The translations under genes were made by a program, and so were the position numbers. A DNA stretch of 34,180 nucleotides from Gammaproteobacteria bacterium (lineage in GTDB: Bacteria > Pseudomonadota > Gammaproteobacteria > Pseudomonadales > Oceanobacteraceae). The stretch spans positions 1 through 34,180 of the forward strand of contig JABXIK010000042.1 in NCBI GenBank assembly GCA_013373125.1, read 5' to 3'. Positions 9,200 through 17,542 of the stretch are shown one piece after another (the stretch's first letter is position 1; every line of letters begins with the position of its first letter). The notes below the pieces were generated by a model. That model had not been told where the DNA came from. It saw only the letters and a program-made list of their open reading frames with translations, and did not search any database.

Positions 9200-10147
9200 C
9201 TAATCCAACTGATAGGTTAAGCCATTCGCCCCGACTGCTCGATACCCTGTTGGGGCAAATACCACATCTAACACTTGAGTCTTTTTATTAACCCATCCTG
9301 TTCTCGGTGCTAATTGCCAGACTTTCGCTTTTTCCATACCAGCCATTTTCCATAACACCACTTGGCCACTCGAGCTACCCGTTAGCAACTCTGTGCCACC
9401 GGCATTAAATTGAGCACTTTGAAAATAACCATTATCTTGCGGTAAGCGTCCTAGCTCTTTACCACTGGTGAGATCCCAAATAATACTGTCATCACGATGG
9501 CTCGCCGCGAACCCATAGCGTCCATTTGCAGAGATGGCCACAACCTTGATTTGATTTCGTAATTCCCACGAAGAAATAACTTTACCGGTTGAGAGATTCC
9601 AATATTTCACCAAAGAGTCATCACCACCTGTCATGGCCCACTGCAAATCAGAACTCATACTCACAGTTTGCACTATGCCCTCATGGGGTAGGCGAAATTT
9701 CACGCCTCCATTTTGAATATCAAACAGCACAGCTTCATAGCTATCCAAGCCTAACAATGCCCAACGACCACTATTTCCTAACGCCATGTCTTGGATATTG
9801 GATGGTGCCTCCCACAACCAAAATGCCTCACCGGTTTGCGCATTCCATAAAACAATCTTGCGATGCTCAGCTGTGGCTGCAAATTTTTGATTTTCACTGA
9901 TGGCGCAAGACAAGATCCCAGTTTGCGTATCCGCTTTATGGTTCCAATCATATAGACGCTCAGGCGGTGATACTTGCCAATAGCTGCCACCATGATGAAC
10001 GGAGCCGACTAAAATATGGCTACCATCCTGAGAAAGACAGGCAGAATACACACCCTGCTTAGCCATCTCCCATTGCTGACTAGGACTCTCTCCACTGGAA
10101 CAGGCCAGTAAACTCAAACTTAGAATTACGATAGATAACGCTTTCAT
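9200..10147 (-). CDS. WD40-repeat lipoprotein
   Basis: A 315-residue predicted lipoprotein. The signal peptide ends in the lipobox LLAC, with the lipidated cysteine at residue 16. The mature part consists of about six to seven WD40-like beta-propeller blades, recognisable from repeats such as KIVLWNAQTGEAF, LVKYWNLSTGKVISSW, SIIWDLTSGKELGRL and GQVVLWKMAG, each preceded by a small-residue stretch of the type AISANGRYGFAAS. A single propeller on an outer-membrane or inner-membrane anchor suggests a protein-interaction scaffold in the periplasm; no enzyme motif is visible. It is transcribed toward the DUF4124 gene and separated from the upstream rsd gene by a clear terminator, so it probably has its own promoter. 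Confidence 0.86.
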   Translation of the reverse strand: MKALSIVILSLSLLACSSGESPSQQWEMAKQGVYSACLSQDGSHILVGSVHHGGSYWQVSPPERLYDWNHKADTQTGILSCAISENQKFAATAEHRKIVLWNAQTGEAFWLWEAPSNIQDMALGNSGRWALLGLDSYEAVLFDIQNGGVKFRLPHEGIVQTVSMSSDLQWAMTGGDDSLVKYWNLSTGKVISSWELRNQIKVVAISANGRYGFAASHRDDSIIWDLTSGKELGRLPQDNGYFQSAQFNAGGTELLTGSSSGQVVLWKMAGMEKAKVWQLAPRTGWVNKKTQVLDVVFAPTGYRAVGANGLTYQLD

Positions 10148-10235
10148 CTGTTCTCCCTACTTTCCTTTCAGTGTAGGCGAGTCTGTCGGTTTTGGCAGAT
10201 ATGTGATGATGGGTGCTTAAGGTACGAATGAAGGG

Positions 10236-10266
10236 GTAAAAAAATAGACGCTTGACGCGTCTATTT
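10236..10266 (-). terminator. Intrinsic terminator of rsd
   Basis: A perfect 10-bp stem AAATAGACGC / GCGTCTATTT (10242-10251 and 10257-10266) with a 5-nt loop. On the minus strand it is followed by a run of seven T, directly downstream of the rsd stop codon. Confidence 0.85.
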
Positions 10267-10274
10267 GGGGTTCG

Positions 10275-10751
10275 CTAAGCGATCATTTCTTTGTGTACAT
10301 TATGCAGAGCTTCAATTAGCTCATCTTCTAGTTCAAAACGCTCTTCTAATAATTCACCAAGCTCAGATAAATCCTTGGGTAAATCCGTTAATTTCTCGAT
10401 GCACTGTTCAGCACAATCATAATTATCATTGAACTCAACACATTTAACCGTAATTTCTTCCAATCTTGGATAATGGTGTTTGGCCAACTCAAGGCCGCCG
10501 TCATTAAATTCTTTCGCTTCACGGATTAACTGTTCATACACTTCAAAATGACCTGCACTGCAATAATCCATTAGCACTTGGCAAAAAGCTTCTACTTTGA
10601 CAGATAAAGGGGTTTCACGAGGACTATAGGGTTTAAGACCTTTGATCGCACAGTATAAAACCAGTAACTCTTGGCGCTCGTTCAACCAGCGATCAATGAT
10701 TGAATGCACGCCACCCCAACGTTCTTTTGCATCTTTGCAACTTTCCAACAT
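10275..10751 (-). CDS. rsd: Anti-sigma-70 factor Rsd / AlgQ
   Basis: A 158-residue Rsd/AlgQ protein. The ATG at 10751 gives the N-terminus MLESCKDAKERWGG, which matches how I recall AlgQ beginning, and has AGAGGA about 7 nt upstream; a TTG two codons earlier is less likely. The motifs SIIDRWLNERQELLVLYCAIKG and LSVKVEAFCQVLMDYCSAGHFEVYEQL match the helical core of the family. Rsd binds free sigma-70 and shifts RNA polymerase toward alternative sigma factors in stationary phase; in Pseudomonas the orthologue AlgQ also influences alginate and siderophore genes. The neighbours dsbB and, a little further, rmf are consistent with the pseudomonad arrangement and with a stationary-phase theme. A strong terminator follows it. 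Confidence 0.93.
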   Translation of the reverse strand: MLESCKDAKERWGGVHSIIDRWLNERQELLVLYCAIKGLKPYSPRETPLSVKVEAFCQVLMDYCSAGHFEVYEQLIREAKEFNDGGLELAKHHYPRLEEITVKCVEFNDNYDCAEQCIEKLTDLPKDLSELGELLEERFELEDELIEALHNVHKEMIA

Positions 10752-10905
10752 GGCCAATCCTCTTGCTTATACTTATCTATCAAAGGTTCAGTCCATTCAA
10801 TATAGGCATAGGTTTTATGGCCTGCAAGCCCAAAATTTTCTATATTTTTAGTGCTTGAGCTAGGACATTTTTTGCAATAGTATCGCTAACAAGCGTGTTG
10901 TATTT

Positions 10906-11424
10906 TTATACTTTTTCTGGCGCGTTTTTGCTATTTTTCGTTGTAATCAACAAATAAATCCCGACCAATAAAAATCCTACAAACCACACTAAAACCCATT
11001 GCGGCATCGATAACCCAATAAAGCTCCAATGGGAATCCGCGCAATTACCATTACCTCTTAACATCACAGCTAATACTTCTGCCCAAGGTAAGGTGTCCAC
11101 CATGTATTCTAAGCTCGGACCACAGGTCGGCACTTGATCCGCCGGCAGGCTTTGTATCCACACATGGCGAGCAGCCACACTCAACCCCAAAATAGCACTC
11201 AATATCATCAAACCATGACTTAGCAATGACGCCATTTGATTGCGCGAAAGTAAAAACCCTAACAATCCAGCCACGCCAACCAATAACACCGCGATTCGCT
11301 GCATAATGCACAGGGGACACGGGTCCATGTATAAAACGTATTCGAAGTAATAAGCACTGGCCAACAAACCCGCGCAGGCAGTAAAAACACCTAAACCAAT
11401 TAAGCGGCTGGAAATTGGAAACAT
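10906..11424 (-). CDS. dsbB: Disulfide bond formation protein DsbB
   Basis: A 172-residue inner-membrane quinone reductase that reoxidises DsbA. Four membrane helices are apparent (about residues 8-30, 42-60, 65-88 and 142-163). The first periplasmic loop carries the redox pair in CPLC (Cys36 and Cys39), and the second loop carries Cys101 in VPTCGPS and Cys128 in NGNC, so all four catalytic cysteines are present. The arginine after the CPLC motif (IMQR, Arg43) is also present. The gene is on the same strand as rsd, 154 nt upstream of it, and diverges from the FliL-like gene. No dsbA lies in the window. Confidence 0.95.
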   Translation of the reverse strand: MFPISSRLIGLGVFTACAGLLASAYYFEYVLYMDPCPLCIMQRIAVLLVGVAGLLGFLLSRNQMASLLSHGLMILSAILGLSVAARHVWIQSLPADQVPTCGPSLEYMVDTLPWAEVLAVMLRGNGNCADSHWSFIGLSMPQWVLVWFVGFLLVGIYLLITTKNSKNAPEKV

Positions 11425-11553
11425 AAAAAACCCTTAATAAAACAAAGAATAACGACCATACCTAATCCATAGACACAAGAATATGGCTTTGGTTGCAGCA
11501 AGGAGCTCAAGCTGTTCTATGCTAAAGACAGAATACGAGAAAAGGAATCTAGC

Positions 11554-11958
11554 ATGAAACGCGTCACCCTATTCATTCTAATGACTTTATTCAGCTTTAG
11601 CAGCTTTGGTGAGGCAGGTGCCACCGGCAGCAGTACCCAATATGTGCACTTACAGCCTGCTTTTGTGTTGAATTATGGCAGTAACACAACAGGACGACTC
11701 AAATACATTCGAACAGACGTTGCGCTGCGAGTAACCGGCGCCGAAGCAGCGGGCAAAGTGAATCATCATCAAGCCTTCATTCGTAACCAACTTGTACTGT
11801 TATTAAGTCAACAAGATGAAGCCACCGTCAATGATCCGCAAGGAAGAGAGAAATTAAGACAAGTGGCCCTAGATGAGATCAGAGCATTAATGACAGAGTT
11901 AGAAGGGAAGCCCTTTGTAGACGACCTGTATTTCCAAAATTTCGTGGCGCAGAATTAA
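11554..11958 (+). CDS. Secreted FliL-like protein
   Basis: A 134-residue protein with a signal peptide (about residues 1-19, LFSFSSFGEA) and a mature domain resembling the periplasmic domain of the flagellar protein FliL: YVHLQPAFVLNY, then LKYIRTDVALRVTG, then a helical IRNQLVLLLSQQDEATVNDPQGREKLRQVALDEI stretch and a late VDDLYFQNFVAQ. Canonical FliL is membrane-anchored with a short cytoplasmic tail; this copy appears to be exported and freed, and no other flagellar gene is nearby, so it is probably a FliL paralogue with another role. AAAAGGAA lies just before the ATG. A strong hairpin terminator follows. Confidence 0.82.
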   Translation: MKRVTLFILMTLFSFSSFGEAGATGSSTQYVHLQPAFVLNYGSNTTGRLKYIRTDVALRVTGAEAAGKVNHHQAFIRNQLVLLLSQQDEATVNDPQGREKLRQVALDEIRALMTELEGKPFVDDLYFQNFVAQN

Positions 11959-11981
11959 GCATCACAATTTCTACAGACACA

Positions 11982-12008
11982 AAAAAGGCCACTGTATGTG
12001 GCCTTTTT
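11982..12008. terminator. Bidirectional terminator between fliL-like gene and rmf
   Basis: An 11-bp stem AAAAAGGCCAC / GTGGCCTTTTT with a 5-nt loop, A-run on one side and T-run on the other, placed between the convergent FliL-like (+) and rmf (-) stops. It can serve both. Confidence 0.88.
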
Positions 12009-12011
12009 ATT

Positions 12012-12227
12012 TTATAGGGTCTTTTTTAGCGATTGAGTATGCTTAATATCATACTGCTCTTTCCCATCTTGCCAGCCGGCTTCCCAAGCATTGATAACAA
12101 TCTCTGCCTTATGGGGACAAGCGCCCATGTCTTTTCCGACCATGCCTGCCATAAAACCATGGCGATAGGCTTTCTCCAAATTTTCAAGATCCCAGTGGGG
12201 CTCCACTAGTTTCATAGCCTTATCCAT
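12012..12227 (-). CDS. rmf: Ribosome modulation factor
   Basis: A 71-residue RMF-family protein that dimerises 70S ribosomes into inactive 100S particles in stationary phase. The family pattern is seen in LEKAYRHGFMAGMVGKDMGACPHKAEIVINAWEAGWQDG. The N-terminus (MDKAMKLVEPHWDLEN) is less basic than the E. coli version (MKRQKRDRLERA), and a second in-frame ATG at 12215 is an alternative start. Spacing of the AAAAAGG upstream of the first ATG is short, so the start is not settled. Its occurrence close to rsd, another growth-arrest factor, is notable though the two are separated by dsbB and the FliL-like gene. Confidence 0.88.
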   Translation of the reverse strand: MDKAMKLVEPHWDLENLEKAYRHGFMAGMVGKDMGACPHKAEIVINAWEAGWQDGKEQYDIKHTQSLKKTL

Positions 12228-12329
12228 ATGCCTTTTTGGCTAAATCTATCTCAGAAAGCACCAAGATCAAGCAAACAATAAGACTTATTCAGCCAATGTT
12301 ATATTTGGCCAATATATTTGTGATGAGCG

Positions 12330-13892
12330 TCACGATTTCACAAGATATTCTGCTAAATATTGAGGGAAATCAGACGAATCTGCTGCCTCAATTTGATGCT
12401 GTTGATCCAGAGATTGGTGCGCAAGATCTGACCAATATTGAATCTTTTGCTCATCCAGTGGCTGTATGAAACTTTGCGCCACTTGTTTTGCTTGTTCTAA
12501 CGCAAAATCTTTAAATGAGTACTGCTTTGATTTCATGTTCGCTAAAACTTGTGCACTAGGAGTAAGAGATACATCCTCCACTCGCGCTTGCATAGTCGAT
12601 AAAGCGTTCTGCATCGTTTGTGAATTGGCTTTTTCATCCAACGTTTTTGCCAATGGCAACATATCGTTAATTAACTCTAAGCCCCACTGTTTTAAACTCA
12701 CGCGCTCGCCGTGGCGACATAATGTGAAGTTAGGATCGCGGCCTTCCATCACTACCCGTTTGTGGTTTTCGGACACTTCATTACATTCACTGTCACTCAA
12801 TTTTGGACTTGGGCTCAGTAGGCAATAGGCTAAGAATAAATCCATAAAATGAATTTGATCAATATTCGCACCTAACGCTTCAAATGGGTTTAAATCCAAA
12901 CAGCGAACTTCGATGTATTCCACACCGTGCTCATTTAATGCCGTTAATGGCTTTTCACCATTTTTACTGTTTCGCTTTGGTCTTATGTCGGAATAGTATT
13001 CGTTTTCGATTTGCAGCAGGTTTGTGTTCAGCTGTTTATAGACACCGTTTTCTTCAATGCCAATGGCTTCGTACTGCGGCATGGATTGCTGCATAGCCCC
13101 TTTTAATGTTTGGGTATAGGTAGGTAAGCCATTAAAGCAGACAAACAAGTCATCCTGCGCATTATTCTGATACCCCAAGCCACTCATGCGCAAACTGGTG
13201 GCGTAAGGACCATAAAACGTTTCATCGTCCCACTTTTCTAATCCATGCTCATCATTATCTAGGAAGCTTGCATCCAATGCTGGGCTCGCGCCAAACAAAT
13301 ACAATAACAACCAAGAATAGCGACGGAAATTACGAATCAGGCCAAAATAACCTTGGCTAATAAAATCTTTATTTAGGGTCTCACCTTGCCACTGGGCAAT
13401 GGCTTGCCATAACTCGTCAGAAACGGAGAAGTTATAATGCAGTCCGGCAATACACTGCATCTTACGCCCGTATCTATGCCATAAACCATGACGATACACA
13501 TGCTTAAGCGTACCTACATTGGAAGATCCATAGCTGGCAATCGGCACATCCAATTCATCACGAATGACACCCGGCATAGACGCAGGCCAAATCATCTGAC
13601 CATTCAAGTGTTGATAACTGAAGCGCTGTACCTCGTCTAAAAACGCCAGCACCTCTTCTGCGTTATCTTTTACCGGAGTGATAAATTCCAATAGAGCTTC
13701 ACTATAATCCGTGGTGATGTGCGGATGTGTCAAAGCACTACCAAGCGCGTGCGGATGTGGCTGAGCATTGATTTGCGCATCCGGATTGACTCTCAGTCCT
13801 TCCTTTTCGATACCTCGCGTAAAACGCAACGCACTGGCATCCATGGAGTGAAGATGAGTTAAAACTTGGTCGAATGGGAGTGACTGAGACAA
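12330..13892 (-). CDS. gshA: Glutamate-cysteine ligase GshA
   Basis: A 520-residue proteobacterial-type glutamate-cysteine ligase, first enzyme of glutathione synthesis. Conserved stretches include RGIEKEGLRVN near the N-terminus, ALGSALTHPHITTDYSEALLEFITP, LKHVYRHGLWHRYGRKMQCIAGLHYNFS and PKRNSKNGEKP, followed by YIEVRCLDLNPFEALG. The start is a TTG at 13892 with AAGGA about 9 nt upstream; the next Met (residue 17) would remove part of the N-terminal domain. E. coli gshA also starts with TTG, so a weak start that limits synthesis may be conserved. The 100 nt downstream of the stop hold no clear terminator. tex lies upstream on the same strand but is separated by a hairpin. Confidence 0.95.
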   Translation of the reverse strand: MSQSLPFDQVLTHLHSMDASALRFTRGIEKEGLRVNPDAQINAQPHPHALGSALTHPHITTDYSEALLEFITPVKDNAEEVLAFLDEVQRFSYQHLNGQMIWPASMPGVIRDELDVPIASYGSSNVGTLKHVYRHGLWHRYGRKMQCIAGLHYNFSVSDELWQAIAQWQGETLNKDFISQGYFGLIRNFRRYSWLLLYLFGASPALDASFLDNDEHGLEKWDDETFYGPYATSLRMSGLGYQNNAQDDLFVCFNGLPTYTQTLKGAMQQSMPQYEAIGIEENGVYKQLNTNLLQIENEYYSDIRPKRNSKNGEKPLTALNEHGVEYIEVRCLDLNPFEALGANIDQIHFMDLFLAYCLLSPSPKLSDSECNEVSENHKRVVMEGRDPNFTLCRHGERVSLKQWGLELINDMLPLAKTLDEKANSQTMQNALSTMQARVEDVSLTPSAQVLANMKSKQYSFKDFALEQAKQVAQSFIQPLDEQKIQYWSDLAHQSLDQQHQIEAADSSDFPQYLAEYLVKS

Positions 13893-13981
13893 AGGAGGCT
13901 ATCCTTAAGATGGAAATTGGGGCGATTATAGCCAGCTTGTTTCGCGATAAAAACCAGCGTGGCGCAACACTGTATCCTAAT

Positions 13982-14012
13982 AAACATGGGTTTCATGTGG
14001 AAACCCATGTTT
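13982..14012 (-). terminator. Terminator-like hairpin after tex
   Basis: A perfect 13-bp stem AAACATGGGTTTC / GAAACCCATGTTT with a 5-nt loop, 11 nt beyond the tex stop. The following minus-strand T tract is short (TTTATT), so termination efficiency is uncertain. Confidence 0.72.
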
Positions 14013-14023
14013 AATGATTAAGA

Positions 14024-16354
14024 TTATAGTCGTTTACTCTTCTGTTTCTGCGCTTGAGCAAATAATGCTGCCATGCCTGAGTTTGCCGCTGGCGCGGATG
14101 GCTGACTACTGTGCTGACGAGGTGCACTGTTACGCGGTTTACGTTCACCACGCGGCGTGGCTTTTTCGGCTTGGTAATCGCTGGCGTTGTCACTCATTCG
14201 CATCGACAAAGCAATTCGCTTACGTGGCGCATCCACTTCCATGACTTTCACCTTCACCACATCACCAGCTTTCACCACTTCGCGAGGATCATCGATGAAT
14301 TTATCGCTCATCATAGAAATATGCACCAAACCATCTTGGTGAACACCCACATCTACAAACGCGCCAAATGCGGTTACGTTCGTTACCACCCCTTCCAGCA
14401 CCATGTCATCACGCAGGTCTTTAATCTCTTCCACACCTTCTTTGAATTCAGCGGTTATAAACTCAGGACGAGGGTCACGACCGGGTTTTTCCAGTTCTGC
14501 CAGAATATCCTTGATGGTAGGCAAGCCCACTTGATCGGTTACAAACTCACTGGCATTAACGGCCTTTAAGAATGCGCTATCACCAATAATAGACTTCACA
14601 TCTTTTTGCGCTTTTGCCGCAATGGTTTTCACCACGTCATAAGATTCAGGGTGAACCGCGCTGGCATCTAATGGATTTTTTCCGTTGGTGATTTTCAAAA
14701 AGCCTGCCGCTTGTTCAAAGGTCTTACCACCGAGACGCGGAACTTTCTTCAAATCACTACGACTTTGATAGGCACCATTCTCTTCACGAAATGCAACGAT
14801 GTTATTAGCAATGGTCACATTCAGACCCGATACGCGAGTCAGCAATGGCACAGACGCCGTATTCAAATCCACACCTACGGCGTTTACACAGTCTTCAACC
14901 ACAGCATCCAATGAACGCGCCAATGCAGACTGAGAAACATCATGCTGGTATTGGCCCACGCCAATGGCCTTAGGTTCGATTTTTACCAGTTCTGCCAATG
15001 GGTCTTGCAAACGGCGAGCAATAGAAATGGCACCACGAATGGTGACGTCTAAATCAGGAAATTCTTTCGCGGCCAATTCTGATGCCGAATACACGGACGC
15101 ACCGGCTTCACTCACCACAATTTTTTGCACTTTTAGGCTAGGGTTTTCTTTAATGAATTCCGCCACTAAACGATCCGTCTCACGACTACCCGTACCATTA
15201 CCGATAGCGATCAAACCCACGTTGTGTTTTTCACACAGTACTTTTAACGCCGCTTTACTTTGTGCAATTTGATTTTGTGGTGGAGTTGGATACATCACGC
15301 CGTGATCCATCACCTTGCCGGTCGCATCCACAACCGCCACTTTCACACCTGTACGTAAACCTGGGTCCAAACCGATCGTAGCTTTATGACCCGCAGGTGC
15401 CGCCATTAATAAATCTTTCAAGTTGGTGGCAAACACTTTAATGGCTTGTTCTTCTGCACTTTCGCGAATGCGTGTGATCAATTCATTTTCAAGAGAGGTT
15501 AATAATTTTACGCGCCAGGTCCATTTCACCACTTCTGCCAACCAACGATCCGCTGGGCGACTTTGAAATTCGATATTATAAAAACCCGCGACCATGCCCT
15601 CACACGGGCTTGGCGCTAACTTGTCATTAGGATCACCGGTTACAAGGTTTGCACTTAAAAAACCTTCATTACGGCCGCGTAAAATAGCCAAAGCACGATG
15701 ACTAGGCACTTTATTTAATGGCTCATCATGTTCAAAGTAATCTTGGAATTTTGCCGCTTCTGCTTCTTTGCCTTTTACCACTCGCACGCTTAACGTGGCT
15801 TCTTCCCACAAGAAATTACGTAGCTGCTGAATCAAATCTGCGTTCTCAGCAAAACGTTCCATCAAAATAAATTTCGCACCATCCAAAACGGCTTTCACAT
15901 CCGCAAAGCCTTTGTCTGCATCGATGAATCTTTCTGCTTCGGCTTCTGGATTTAGTTGCGGATTTTCCAACAGCGCATCCGCTAACGGCTCAATGCCCGC
16001 TTCGATGGCGATTTGACCTTTTGTGCGACGCTTTTGTTTATATGGTAGGTATAAATCTTCAAGGCGGTTTTTTGTATCGGCCAACATGATCTGACCTTTT
16101 AGCTCATCGGTCAGTTTGCCTTGTTCTTCGATGCTTTTAAGAATAGAGGTACGACGATCTTCCATCTCACGCAGGTAACGCAAGCGCTCTTCTAACTGAC
16201 GCAGTTGACCATCGTCCATGCCGCCCGTGACTTCTTTACGATAACGAGAAATAAAGGGTACTGTGGCCCCTTCATCCAATAACGCCACAGACGCCATCAC
16301 TTGAGGAAGCTGTACATTTAGCTCAGTTGCTAAGGTTTGAAAAATACGATCCAT
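14024..16354 (-). CDS. tex: Tex family RNA-binding transcription accessory protein
   Basis: A 776-residue Tex protein when started at the ATG at 16354 ([12 protein letters not shown], matching the family N-terminus); an upstream ATG at 16396 would add 14 residues unlike the family. Domain order: N-terminal Tex helical region with [22 protein letters not shown], YqgF-like RNase H fold ([19 protein letters not shown], about residues 325-450), helix-hairpin-helix segments ([18 protein letters not shown] and the [21 protein letters not shown] stretch, about 490-560), and an S1 RNA-binding domain ([25 protein letters not shown], about 640-710). The last 60 residues are a low-complexity basic, Ser/Pro/Ala-rich tail. 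Tex binds nucleic acid and affects transcription and RNA metabolism. Confidence 0.95.
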   Translation of the reverse strand: MDRIFQTLATELNVQLPQVMASVALLDEGATVPFISRYRKEVTGGMDDGQLRQLEERLRYLREMEDRRTSILKSIEEQGKLTDELKGQIMLADTKNRLEDLYLPYKQKRRTKGQIAIEAGIEPLADALLENPQLNPEAEAERFIDADKGFADVKAVLDGAKFILMERFAENADLIQQLRNFLWEEATLSVRVVKGKEAEAAKFQDYFEHDEPLNKVPSHRALAILRGRNEGFLSANLVTGDPNDKLAPSPCEGMVAGFYNIEFQSRPADRWLAEVVKWTWRVKLLTSLENELITRIRESAEEQAIKVFATNLKDLLMAAPAGHKATIGLDPGLRTGVKVAVVDATGKVMDHGVMYPTPPQNQIAQSKAALKVLCEKHNVGLIAIGNGTGSRETDRLVAEFIKENPSLKVQKIVVSEAGASVYSASELAAKEFPDLDVTIRGAISIARRLQDPLAELVKIEPKAIGVGQYQHDVSQSALARSLDAVVEDCVNAVGVDLNTASVPLLTRVSGLNVTIANNIVAFREENGAYQSRSDLKKVPRLGGKTFEQAAGFLKITNGKNPLDASAVHPESYDVVKTIAAKAQKDVKSIIGDSAFLKAVNASEFVTDQVGLPTIKDILAELEKPGRDPRPEFITAEFKEGVEEIKDLRDDMVLEGVVTNVTAFGAFVDVGVHQDGLVHISMMSDKFIDDPREVVKAGDVVKVKVMEVDAPRKRIALSMRMSDNASDYQAEKATPRGERKPRNSAPRQHSSQPSAPAANSGMAALFAQAQKQKSKRL

Positions 16355-16501
16355 AAACCACTCATGTGCATTATTGTTATAACCTGCCGAACCCATATGA
16401 CAGGTGGCCGAGAATTATAATGCACTGAGGGTAAAAAAACTGGTTTGAATTGGCATAAAAACCGAGATTTTAAGCGCCTTAAATAGCTTATTTTTTAGCC
16501 A

Positions 16502-17356
16502 CTAAAATTCAAACTTACGTGAAAGTGCTATCTGCACTTCTTGAGTGACAAAGCGATAATCCCCTTGACCACGATGCAAGAATAGTGACGAGGCAAACGT
16601 GCCCTCCCAGCGATTCCATTCACCGGATAAAAATACTTTAAAACCCGAACCAAAGCTGGTTTCACGAAAGCGGGTGCTATCGCATAGGGTTTTAAATTCG
16701 TTCTCATCGTTCACTGTACCGTCCACATACGCACTGCCATAGTTATAACAATCCGTATCTGTTTCTAATTCGGTGAGATAGGCCGTGCCACGTACTGCAC
16801 TGTACATAAAGTTCAAACCCAAGCCTAATTTTAAAAAGCGTAATGGCGTGTTGTCATTACGGCCAATGCTATAAAACAAAGTCGGACTAACCGCCACCAC
16901 ATTCATACTGGAATACGTACCTAAATCCACAGTGGCTTTGTCATTATCGCCACCACCACGTTTTATAATTTGCTCAAACGCATAATCATCGAAATATGAA
17001 AAGCCCAGACCATAACCAAAATTCGACTCACCGAAATAACTGTCACTTAAACTGACGGAAAAAATAGGGCGAGGTTTTAAACCACTTGATAGGATAAATA
17101 CATCTTCTTCAGTTTCACTGTTTTGAAACTTCACCTGACGCTCAGTAAAACTGACTCCCACTTGGAAGTACATGCGGCCCAACAAGCCAAACACGCTATT
17201 GGCACACTCACTTTTACGGATATGCTCGTATAACTCTTCGCATTTCTCGTAACTTTCAGAAATATCGTCAACCGTCTCGCTTATGACATTCGCTTGGGTT
17301 AATGATGGCAAAAGCAGAAATGCAATCAGTGTGAACATCCGTGATAATCGCGGCAT
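16502..17356 (-). CDS. Probable outer-membrane beta-barrel protein, unknown function
   Basis: A 284-residue protein I do not recognise by name. It has a signal peptide (about residues 1-22, cleavage near TQA|NV). The mature protein has many alternating aromatic/hydrophobic beta-strand-like segments (for example MYFQVGVSFTERQVKF, SNFGYGLGFSYFDDYAF, RFLKLGLGLNFMYSAV, WEGTFASSLFLHRG) and ends ALSRKFEF; a terminal phenylalanine within such a strand is the outer-membrane insertion signature. A loop near residues 200-235 carries two cysteines, with two more (EKCEEL and SECANS) near the mature N-terminus. The gene is divergent from the chalcone-isomerase/TonB-like gene with 186 nt between starts, suggesting shared regulation and possibly a common envelope function. 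Confidence 0.72.
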   Translation of the reverse strand: MPRLSRMFTLIAFLLLPSLTQANVISETVDDISESYEKCEELYEHIRKSECANSVFGLLGRMYFQVGVSFTERQVKFQNSETEEDVFILSSGLKPRPIFSVSLSDSYFGESNFGYGLGFSYFDDYAFEQIIKRGGGDNDKATVDLGTYSSMNVVAVSPTLFYSIGRNDNTPLRFLKLGLGLNFMYSAVRGTAYLTELETDTDCYNYGSAYVDGTVNDENEFKTLCDSTRFRETSFGSGFKVFLSGEWNRWEGTFASSLFLHRGQGDYRFVTQEVQIALSRKFEF

Positions 17357-17477
17357 TTTTCATCTCAAGAATTCGTTAACTGAAAATAAATATAGTCCGT
17401 GGCAGCCCATCACCATAGCCAATTCTTGCCATCTGTCTCTACAAACACCCGGTTTCATGTAAACACACCTTATTATT

Positions 17478-17505
17478 CCGACACTTTTTGAATTTCAGCT
17501 ATGCT
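17478..17505 (+). promoter_or_regulatory. Candidate sigma-70 promoter of the chalcone-isomerase/TonB-like gene
   Basis: CCGACA, 16 nt, TATGCT; each hexamer matches the consensus at four of six positions. It lies 38 nt before the ATG at 17543. This is pattern matching only. Confidence 0.3.
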
Positions 17506-17542
17506 TAAAGCTAAGTAAGATAAGCAATAAAGCGCCATATTG

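Noticed and set aside
12236..12469. Plus-strand 77-codon frame between rmf and gshA
   Set aside because: Its second half lies antisense to gshA, no family-like sequence is visible and no ribosome binding site fits.
14111..14569. Plus-strand 152-codon frame inside tex
   Set aside because: Antisense to the strongly conserved S1 domain of tex; His/Phe-rich composition typical of a shadow frame.
16469..16483. TTTAAG/CTTAAA inverted repeat after the barrel gene as a terminator
   Set aside because: A 6-bp A/T-rich stem with no proper T tract; too weak to call.
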